The notes under the pieces were generated by a model. That model was not told the DNA's origin. It saw only the letters and a list, made by a program, of their open reading frames with translations, and searched no databases. The position numbers were made by a program, and so were the translations under genes. This document shows, piece after piece, positions 15,984 to 22,097 of a stretch of DNA of 31,534 bases. Every line of letters begins with the position of its first letter. The stretch's first letter is position 1. The stretch is from NCBI GenBank assembly GCA_041484845.1, contig JBGPIK010000025.1:1-31534 (forward strand), read 5' to 3'. The DNA is from JBGPIK01 sp041484845 (lineage in GTDB: Bacteria; Desulfobacterota; Binatia; UBA9968).

Positions 15984-16550
15984 ATGATTCAAGCAACACA
16001 ACTTAGACCGGGCATGATTATCATCCACGAGGGTGGTCTTTATCGCGTCACAGCCGTGCACCATCTGACTCCCGGTAACAAACGGGGATTCATGCAGACC
16101 AAGATGAAGAGTTTACGCACCGGCGTCGGAACGGAATACAAGTTTCGCTCAGAAGATCGTGTAGACCAGGCAACTTTGGAAAATCGCAAGATGCAGTATC
16201 TGTATGCCGAAGGTGATCTCCATACCTTTATGGACACAGAAAATTACGAGCAGATTACCCTGACCGCCGACGACATCGGCGACAGCCTATCTTTTCTCTT
16301 ACCAAACGCAATTGTCGAGGTCGAATTATATGACGGCAAGCCGGTCGGCGTGAGCCCGCCTTCGACGGTTGAACTACAGGTGGTCGATACGGAGCCCGCA
16401 ATGAAAGGGGCTACCGCTAGCGCGTCATATAAACCCGCCAAACTCGAGACCGGAGTGACGATCCAGGTCCCCCCTTTTATTCAGGTTGGGGATAAAGTCC
16501 GCGTCGATCCTTTGGACGGATCGTATTTGGAAAGGGTCAAGGAGCCCTAA
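15984..16550 (+). CDS. efp: Elongation factor P with atypical tip loop
   Basis: This 188-residue translation factor helps ribosomes past polyproline stretches. All three OB-like domains are present, and the C-terminal signature region reads LETGVTIQVPPFIQVGDKVRVD. The loop that carries the modified residue reads LTPGNKRGF. Aligned without gaps to E. coli (VKPGKGQAF), the K34 position is Asn (N32 here), with Lys and Arg at the next two positions. It therefore fits neither the lysyl-lysine type nor the Arg-rhamnose type in a simple way. AGGAAGGA precedes the ATG. The 3' end overlaps the convergent coaE gene by 14 bp. No epmA, epmB or earP gene is in the window. Confidence 0.95.
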   Translation: MIQATQLRPGMIIIHEGGLYRVTAVHHLTPGNKRGFMQTKMKSLRTGVGTEYKFRSEDRVDQATLENRKMQYLYAEGDLHTFMDTENYEQITLTADDIGDSLSFLLPNAIVEVELYDGKPVGVSPPSTVELQVVDTEPAMKGATASASYKPAKLETGVTIQVPPFIQVGDKVRVDPLDGSYLERVKEP

Positions 16551-17133
16551 TTTTTTCTAAAACGGTTTTGACCTGCGCCTCGAGCTCGGCCAAGCTGCCG
16601 TTGTTCTCAATCGTATAATCTGCGAGCTTCCGCTTTTCTTCTAAACTCATCTGCGCGTCGATGTGTTTTTGAGCTTCCGCTGCCGTTAAATAGTCCCTTT
16701 CCTGTAGCCTGGATTTCTGCCTTTCGATATCGCACGCGACCAATATGACCGGTCGAATCCAATGGTGGATTTGTGTTTCAAAAAGAAGCGGCACTTCGTA
16801 GACAACGACCGCGCTGCCCGCCACTTCAAACGCGCGAATCTTTTTCTCGGCTAGGGCGCGTACTCGCGGATGAATAATGGCTTCGAGCTTTTTGCGCGCT
16901 TGTGGGTCGTTGAAGACGACATCCCGCAATTTGCGGCGATCAATGGCCTGGTCCTCTTGCAAGACAGCGGAACCAAACTCATTAACAATTTCTTGCCACG
17001 CCTCGCGTCCGGGCCTTACGACCTCGCGTGCCAATTCATCGGCATTAATGATTTCCGCACCCAGGCACTGTAAAATAGCGGCGACTGCGCTTTTGCCTGA
17101 TGCGATGCCACCGGTTAAGCCGACCAATTTCAC
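16537..17133 (-). CDS. coaE: Dephospho-CoA kinase
   Basis: This 198-residue P-loop kinase catalyses the last step of coenzyme A synthesis, phosphorylating the 3'-hydroxyl of dephospho-CoA. The Walker A loop is GLTGGIASGKS at the N-terminus, followed by INADELAREVV, the IHPRVR segment and VVYEVPLLFE, in the expected order. The start codon is GTG 17133; an upstream TTGAGG is too close to be an ideal ribosome site. It is convergent with efp, overlapping its 3' end by 14 bp, and diverges from the glutaredoxin gene. Confidence 0.94.
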   Translation of the reverse strand: MKLVGLTGGIASGKSAVAAILQCLGAEIINADELAREVVRPGREAWQEIVNEFGSAVLQEDQAIDRRKLRDVVFNDPQARKKLEAIIHPRVRALAEKKIRAFEVAGSAVVVYEVPLLFETQIHHWIRPVILVACDIERQKSRLQERDYLTAAEAQKHIDAQMSLEEKRKLADYTIENNGSLAELEAQVKTVLEKIRAP

Positions 17134-17205
17134 GCCTCAACTAATGGCAAACTTGGACGGGTGTTTCAAGGCAAACCGCGTGCTACCGAGATTGCATCAG
17201 CGTAG

Positions 17206-17236
17206 TTGGTGCGGCCATAAAAAACTATAATATAAT
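17206..17236 (+). promoter_or_regulatory. Candidate promoter for the glutaredoxin gene
   Basis: Two overlapping TATAAT hexamers occur at 17226-17231 and 17231-17236. TTGGTG at 17206-17211 is a partial -35 element, 19 bp before the second. The region lies 26-36 bp upstream of the ATG at 17262. Confidence 0.45.
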
Positions 17237-17261
17237 GTGAATGGAGTTTGAGAATTGAGTG

Positions 17262-17522
17262 ATGTCACGCGTTGTCATCTATACAACCAGCTATTGCCCG
17301 TATTGTTCTGCCGCCAAAGCTTTGCTGAACTCGAAGAATATCGAATTTGTCGAAGTTGATGTCACTGACGATCCAGCGCGTCGGGCGGAAATGGAGCGGT
17401 TAGCTTCACGAAGAACGGTGCCGCAGATTTTTATCGACGATAAACCCATCGGCGGCTATGACGATGTTCGCCGGCTCGATTCGCGCGGCGAATTGGACCG
17501 TTTGCTGGGATCTCCGGGCTAG
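17262..17522 (+). CDS. grxC: Glutaredoxin 3-type protein
   Basis: This 86-residue thioredoxin-fold protein has a dithiol active site CPYC in TTSYCPYCSAAK, the cis-proline segment RRTVPQIFID, and the glutathione-binding IGGYDDVRRLD. It reduces disulfides and mixed glutathione disulfides in the cytoplasm. ATG 17262 was chosen; a GTG one codon earlier is also in frame, and the ribosome site is weak. It is a single-gene unit with its own AT-rich promoter region. Confidence 0.93.
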   Translation: MSRVVIYTTSYCPYCSAAKALLNSKNIEFVEVDVTDDPARRAEMERLASRRTVPQIFIDDKPIGGYDDVRRLDSRGELDRLLGSPG

Positions 17523-17693
17523 ATCCCGCATGGGCATGGCCAATTGCGGACTGAGCCGGCGCAACGGCTCGTGCAGGCTGCGGGGCGGGATCCAATTTGA
17601 CAACTTGCTAATAGACGGCGGGTAGAACGGACGCGCTTAGCCAACGTTAGAAATATTTCTGTTTCATGGGAAGCTTATTACGCGCTTCGCGAA

Positions 17694-17864
17694 TTAATGT
17701 AAGGCGCGACTTCCTAAGTCCTGGCGAGAGTCATTTAGCGCGTGAATAATTTCCTGGAGCTGGCGGAATCTTTCTTCGTCACCGGAAGCAATGATCTCTC
17801 GGAGTATCTGGGTCATCTCCTTGATCAGTTCCATGGAATTGCGGATCAGTGTCGGATTCCTCAC
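17694..17864 (-). CDS. Possible 56-residue helical small protein or gene remnant
   Basis: Read from GTG 17864, the frame gives a strongly amphipathic helical peptide including MELIKEMTQILREI, GDEERFRQLQEII and HALNDSRQDLG, ending at TAA 17694-17696. This pattern is more protein-like than the overlapping frames. It faintly recalls the helical C-terminus of prephenate dehydrogenase, so it could be a remnant of such a gene. No Shine-Dalgarno is seen, and a stop codon lies just upstream in frame. Function unknown. Confidence 0.3.
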   Translation of the reverse strand: MRNPTLIRNSMELIKEMTQILREIIASGDEERFRQLQEIIHALNDSRQDLGSRALH

Positions 17865-18073
17865 AATAACTTAGTAAAGCAAAACGCGCACCATACGAAA
17901 ACATCATTAAAACATAGGGATTGGCGCAACCCCCGGGCAGGATAATTTTGACGGATTTGTCGTCAAATTGACAAGTGACTTGACGACCCTCGCGCGTCAT
18001 ATTCAGTATCAAAATTGCGCCTATCGAGTTTTTACCCAACAGGGGAGGATTAGGGATTCTAAGCATAACTAAA

Positions 18074-18118
18074 GCAGAATTTGGAGGCAGCGAGCAGATT
18101 CGAACCGCTGCATCGAGG
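18074..18118 (-). repeat. Truncated tRNA-Cys 3' fragment (left copy of 45-bp direct repeat)
   Basis: These 45 bases match 21901-21945 at 43 positions; the differences are at 18089 and 18096. In minus-strand orientation the block covers the tRNA from the 3' side of the anticodon stem through the variable region, T arm, acceptor 3' strand and CCA, plus eight bases beyond. The 5' half of the tRNA is absent. One difference falls in the T stem and one in the acceptor strand. It looks like an attachment-site remnant. Confidence 0.8.
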
Positions 18119-18166
18119 CGCCTAGGCTAAGAACAAGGTTGCTCAGGGTATACTGTTTTATTTTTT

Positions 18167-19060
18167 ATGGAACTTTCGATCGATAGCATAATAACCCTCA
18201 ACGACGGTCACTCAATCCCGCAACTCGGGTTCGGCGTGTGGCAGATTCGCCCCGGTCGAACGTGCGCAGGAGCCGTGCTTGCCGCGCTTGAAGCGGGATA
18301 CCGGCACATCGATACTGCGGCTGCGTACGACAATGAGGAGAGTGTCGGCGCCGCCATCAGGGCGAGCCGCATTCGCCGAGAAAGCATCTTCGTCACGACA
18401 AAATTACTTAATGATGAGCATGCAGACCCCGAGCGCGCGCTGAATGCGAGCCTGCGCAGGCTCAACTTGGACTATGTCGATCTGTACCTGATCCATTTTC
18501 CCGTGCCGGAGCGTTGCCGAAGTTGGAGAACCCTAGAAGCATTACAGGCACAGGGCAAGGCGCGTTCGATTGGCGTCAGCAACTTTACCATCAGGCATTT
18601 GACGGAGTTGCTCGCCGGTACGGATACGATCCCCGCAGTCAATCAGGTGGAGTTTCACCCCTATTTATATCAGCGAGATCTATTGGATTTCTGCGTCAGC
18701 AAGGGCATTGTCATCGAGGCCTATAGTCCATTAACTCACGGAAAACGACTGGACGATCCGCGACTTGTCGCCGTCGCCGGGAAATACGCGAAAGTCAAAC
18801 CTCGGCTGGCGACCCGGTGGATGAAACTGCCTCTTACGGATAACTTTTTTTATTGTGCTGCAACCAGATCGCCGGCACAAATTTTGATCCGCTGGGCGCT
18901 CCAGCACGATGTCGTCGTTATCCCCAAAACGGCCAAGCACTCGCGCATTTTCGAAAATGCGGATGTGTTTGACTTTGAAATTACCGAAGAGGATATGCAG
19001 TGCCTGGATGGGTTTAATGAAAACCTCCGAACGTGCTGGGACCCGACCGATGCGCCGTGA
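18167..19060 (+). CDS. Aldo/keto reductase with in-frame insertion
   Basis: This 297-residue NADPH-dependent carbonyl reductase has an intact catalytic tetrad: D49 and Y54 in HIDTAAAYDNEE, K79 in VTTKLL and H110 in LYLIHFP. SIGVSNF, NQVEFHPYL and the cofactor segment VVIPKTAKHSR are normal. Between GKYAK (to 209) and SPAQILIRWALQ (from 235) there are about 25 extra residues (nt 18794-18868), where relatives run straight from GK to SPAQ. This accounts for the protein being longer than the usual ~270. There is no ribosome site; TATACT at 18149-18154 sits 12 bases before the ATG. It is the first gene inside the tRNA-Cys repeat-bounded segment. Confidence 0.87.
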   Translation: MELSIDSIITLNDGHSIPQLGFGVWQIRPGRTCAGAVLAALEAGYRHIDTAAAYDNEESVGAAIRASRIRRESIFVTTKLLNDEHADPERALNASLRRLNLDYVDLYLIHFPVPERCRSWRTLEALQAQGKARSIGVSNFTIRHLTELLAGTDTIPAVNQVEFHPYLYQRDLLDFCVSKGIVIEAYSPLTHGKRLDDPRLVAVAGKYAKVKPRLATRWMKLPLTDNFFYCAATRSPAQILIRWALQHDVVVIPKTAKHSRIFENADVFDFEITEEDMQCLDGFNENLRTCWDPTDAP

Positions 19061-19253
19061 GCCGTATGGTCATTACCACTTGGGAGAGTGAACAAGGCGA
19101 CGGTCTGCGGGCGGTTGAAAAGAGAGACCTTCAAGTTTGAACTAAGACGCCAACGGGACGGTCTCATTGAGCGTACTGGATAGCGCTTCAAAACCAACCC
19201 TGTCAGGCCACCGCAACGCCAGTTAAAGAATTGTGCCCGTGCCTCATAAGGAG

Positions 19254-20069
19254 TTAGCTGTCGGCCTCAGCCCGCAACGCCTTCAACACCCACTCCACTA
19301 CGGTTGGTTTGCCGAACACAACGTCGTAACGGGCATCTGCAGTGTCCCGTCGCGCGTTGACGTTGACACGGACATACTTGCCACCCACTTCTTGGATGAG
19401 GACCTCTGTTGCTGCGACATCCCAGATGCGGAGATTGTAGTCGACCATGGCGCCGACACATCCCTCGATCGCCAGCGCATGGCCAAAGCAGTCGCAATAC
19501 GTCCGGACGCTTGCATGGGACCTCATCAAGCTGTCAAACGCTGCGGCCTTTCCGCGCTTCACAAACTGTTCGCGCTCCCCAACAGCGATAACTTCGAAAT
19601 CGATAGCGTCCTCGGACGCCACGTCTTTCAATTGAATCTGCTGTCCGTTGCAGCGGGCCCCAAGGCCGGAAGCCGCAATGTAGGTCCTATCCAACGCAGG
19701 TAGATCGATAACCCCGACTATCGAATGGTCTCTGTGCCGGAGTGCGAGCAGTGTACCGAATAGCGGTATCCGGTGCCTGAAACTACGCGTGCCGTCCACC
19801 GGATCTATGATCCACCGGTAGTCAGATTCAGCAAAAGTCTCCGGCCGTTCTTCACCTAGGATGCCATGATCGGGAAAGGCGGCGCGGAGTCTCGACCGGA
19901 TCAGGTCCTCGACGGCCAAGTCAATATCAGTCACAAAGGTACCGTCCGGCTTGAGGTGGTATGAAAACCCTTGAGCGACGCCGGTTTTAATAATGGAGCG
20001 CGTGTCACGAACAATATCTTCCGCCGTGTGTTTGAATTTTTGAAGCTCGTGATCTGATTGTTGATTCAT
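19254..20069 (-). CDS. Inositol monophosphatase family protein, histidinol-phosphatase (HisN)-like
   Basis: This 271-residue Mg-dependent phosphatase has metal motifs GEERPE (E73/E74), IIDPVDGTRSF (D89, D92) and RIWDVAATEVLIQEVGG. The segment SFRHRIPLFGTLLALRHRD and then VGVIDLPALDRTYIAASG resembles HisN-type histidinol-phosphate phosphatases more than CysQ, so its substrate is probably different from that of the IMPase protein at 12149. No other his gene is nearby. The ribosome site is weak. It is convergent with the aldo/keto reductase gene and lies inside the repeat-bounded segment. Confidence 0.85.
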   Translation of the reverse strand: MNQQSDHELQKFKHTAEDIVRDTRSIIKTGVAQGFSYHLKPDGTFVTDIDLAVEDLIRSRLRAAFPDHGILGEERPETFAESDYRWIIDPVDGTRSFRHRIPLFGTLLALRHRDHSIVGVIDLPALDRTYIAASGLGARCNGQQIQLKDVASEDAIDFEVIAVGEREQFVKRGKAAAFDSLMRSHASVRTYCDCFGHALAIEGCVGAMVDYNLRIWDVAATEVLIQEVGGKYVRVNVNARRDTADARYDVVFGKPTVVEWVLKALRAEADS

Positions 20070-20548
20070 AACCCAGGGGTTCTTCCGTACGTCTAACGTA
20101 TAGCGGTTTATCCCTCATGCCCTTGAGCGCTAGAGTTACGACAGCATCCCGTCAGAGGGATTGGGGACGAAACGGGTTGGACTAAAGCGTTGAGCGAAAT
20201 CTACTGCTTGCGATGAGGATTGTAAAGGCTTAGTGCCACTGGTCAGTACAAGGTCCACTGTGACTACAATAGATTGGCGGCGCTTAATGAACCTTTGTGG
20301 CGTCGCCGAAAACGAGGGGTCAACTGCCCTAGATCGTGGCACCAAGCGGGAGGTGGGCTCAAATTAGAGGTTGATTAAGGCGGAAATTGCTGGTTAAGTC
20401 GTCATCGGAGACGAATAGCGTGCTTTAGACATAGTTTTCGTGCGGTCGAAGCGTAAAAATTTTTTTTGAGTGCGTTACGAAGGAAGTTAAGGTCCGGGCA
20501 AAGACACCGCTGGATTAAGGTGCGGTTTAACAAAAATAAAGCGATCAA
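20070..20548. other. Intergenic region, no gene seen
   Basis: About 480 bp between the divergent phosphatase and SPOR-protein genes. A minus-strand frame at 20136-20345 is open for 69 codons but looks non-coding. The right side is AT-rich with a T8 tract near 20460 and no clear promoter. I see no RNA gene. Confidence 0.45.
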
Positions 20549-21688
20549 GTGACCTGGCGAGCGAACGGCAATTATTACAGCTTTAAGGAAGAGGCGATCA
20601 AGTCCCATGCTCCTTCCGTTTCTGGTGTATACGGACTTTACAATTTCAGACACCAGATTCTGATTGGGAATTCACCGGACATTCATGGCGCGCTGCTACG
20701 CCACCTGAGAGAAACCCATTTTCGCTTTCGTCGGTTTGAGCCAACAGGATTTACATTCGAGGTGTGTCCGCCAGAATCGAGAGAACTCAGAACTCAAGAA
20801 CTTATCCGGGAATACGATCCTATTCTACGGGCGAACAGACCTGTCGGTTTGGCAGCGCTGTGGCGCTCGTGGACGACGCCGAGCGCGCTGGCTTTTCATC
20901 CTCAAGTCGCTTTAGCAAAAATACCGGTTATTGATGAGCGTAAGGAAAATGCAACGAACATCGGGAAGAAAAAACAGTTTAAGCGTTTTCACTTTAGTCG
21001 CGAGCAGTTGGCAATGGTATCGGCTGGATTCGGCGTCATTATCTTGGCCATGGGTTTATTTATGCTATCCCCGCACCTTAAAAGTGTGCGCAGCATCGTA
21101 TGGCAAATATCGTCTATGGAGAAGCATTGGGCCCTCTATCCCAAGGGGAACACTCAAGTAGCGTCGCTCACACCACCACCTGAAACTGCAATCTCTCCTG
21201 AACGGGCACGCCAAAAGGCTGAAGCTTTTGACTCAAACACCGAGCCCAAAACCCCGCCGCAGGCAGAGATGGCAATCGCGCGGCCCAAGCCAGAAACTTC
21301 CGCTGCTTCAGAATCAACGCCTTACAATGATTCCATCAGTTCCGACAGCAAAAAGACTTCGCTCGCGGCGAATTGGGAAGCGTCACAGAAACCGCAAATC
21401 GAGAAGAAAGCGGAACCAAAAAACCTGTGGGCCGTGCAAGCCATGGCGACAACCGATGAACGCATCGCAAGTGTTTGGATGGAAAAGCTCAAAGCCAAAG
21501 GTTACGACGCGTTTGTGGTTAAGGCCGAGATCAAAGGGCAAACTTGGTATCGCGTTCGCGCCGGAAACTTTAGCGCTCGTCAAGAGGCCGAAGCTTTGCG
21601 GACGACTCTGCAAGCGAAAGAGGGTTTTCCTGATGCCTTCGTTGCGGCGAGCGCGAAATCAGGCATCCTTGTCGCTCTAAACCCGTAG
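20549..21688 (+). CDS. GIY-YIG-like / transmembrane / SPOR domain protein
   Basis: This 379-residue protein appears to have three parts. Residues about 24-100 look like a degenerate GIY-YIG domain: GVYGLYNFRHQILIGNSPDI matches the GVY...YIG...N pattern, but YIG has become LIG and the catalytic Arg is not evident. A membrane helix follows at about 154-174 after a basic stretch (KKKQFKR), so the N-terminal domain should be cytoplasmic. After a Pro/Ala/Ser-rich linker (about 205-290), a SPOR domain (about 293-366, LWAVQAMATTDERIASVW to FPDAFVAA) would be periplasmic; SPOR domains bind denuded peptidoglycan at division sites. GTG 20549 is the first possible start, as a stop lies four codons upstream, and no ribosome site is seen. 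Confidence 0.75.
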   Translation: MTWRANGNYYSFKEEAIKSHAPSVSGVYGLYNFRHQILIGNSPDIHGALLRHLRETHFRFRRFEPTGFTFEVCPPESRELRTQELIREYDPILRANRPVGLAALWRSWTTPSALAFHPQVALAKIPVIDERKENATNIGKKKQFKRFHFSREQLAMVSAGFGVIILAMGLFMLSPHLKSVRSIVWQISSMEKHWALYPKGNTQVASLTPPPETAISPERARQKAEAFDSNTEPKTPPQAEMAIARPKPETSAASESTPYNDSISSDSKKTSLAANWEASQKPQIEKKAEPKNLWAVQAMATTDERIASVWMEKLKAKGYDAFVVKAEIKGQTWYRVRAGNFSARQEAEALRTTLQAKEGFPDAFVAASAKSGILVALNP

Positions 21689-21900
21689 CAATTTACTCAG
21701 CCAGCGATATCGCCGACTAAGTAAGATGGGTTGAGAAACTATCCCCATCTCATCATAAGTTAAAGCCGTAGCGTGTGAACCAACTACGTTTAGTGATGAG
21801 CAGTCGACGCTTCAATTGGTTTTGATTCAGAACTTGGAACGAAACCGCAACATTTTTTATTGAGAAGAAGTCGAGGACCCGGAATCTTGAATTATAACTA

Positions 21901-21945
21901 GCAGAATTTGGAGGCGGCGAGCGGATTCGAACCGCTGCATCGAGG
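21901..21945 (-). repeat. Right copy of the 45-bp direct repeat, within tRNA-Cys
   Basis: This is the partner of 18074-18118 (43/45 identical). It spans the 3' half of the intact tRNA-Cys and eight bases past its CCA. Adjacent sequence (ATAACTA just to the left in both places) suggests weaker similarity continuing with small gaps. Confidence 0.8.
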
Positions 21946-21984
21946 TTTTGCAGACCTCTCCCTTAACCACTTGGGTACGCCGCC
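21909..21984 (-). tRNA. tRNA-Cys (anticodon GCA)
   Basis: Read on the minus strand, the acceptor 5' strand GGCGGCG pairs perfectly with 3' CGCCGCC, followed by discriminator U and a genome-encoded CCA. The anticodon stem GAGGT/ACCTC encloses the loop CTGCAAA, giving anticodon GCA. The T arm contains GGTTCGAATCC. The length is 76 nt including CCA. All arms are consistent with a working tRNA. Confidence 0.95.
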
Positions 21985-22097
21985 ATTAGTGGATAGCTAA
22001 CATGAATTTTCTAGTTCTTGCAACCACAAGCGAACGTTGACATTCCAGAGGGAAACAAGTAATTAAAATTTAGACCTATCCGGGAGCTTTCTCTTAA

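Larger units (their letters stand above)
17523..18166. other. Gene-poor 640-bp region with a tRNA fragment and a possible small ORF
   Basis: No clear full-length gene is present. It contains a possible minus-strand small ORF (17694-17864), an inverted repeat GTCGTCAA...TTGACGAC near 17960-17990, and the tRNA-Cys 3' fragment at 18074-18118. A minus-strand frame at 17779-18066 is open but has no ribosome site. Composition and broken content suggest a scar or island edge. Confidence 0.5.
21689..22097. other. Intergenic region holding tRNA-Cys
   Basis: The 409-bp gap contains the minus-strand tRNA-Cys at 21909-21984. The left 210 bp, on the tRNA's 3' side, are AT-rich and show no gene. The right 110 bp carry the tRNA promoter region and the leader of the ferredoxin-fusion gene, with GGGAG near 22081. 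Confidence 0.5.

Noticed and set aside
17779..18066. 95-codon minus-strand open frame
   Set aside because: No ribosome site and no recognisable fold; its second half overlaps the more protein-like frame at 17694-17864.
12149..20069. The two inositol monophosphatase-family genes as a recent duplication
   Set aside because: The proteins share only family motifs; one is CysQ-like and the other HisN-like, so they are distant members.
20136..20345. 69-codon minus-strand frame upstream of the SPOR gene
   Set aside because: No ribosome site, no family resemblance, and composition is not convincing.
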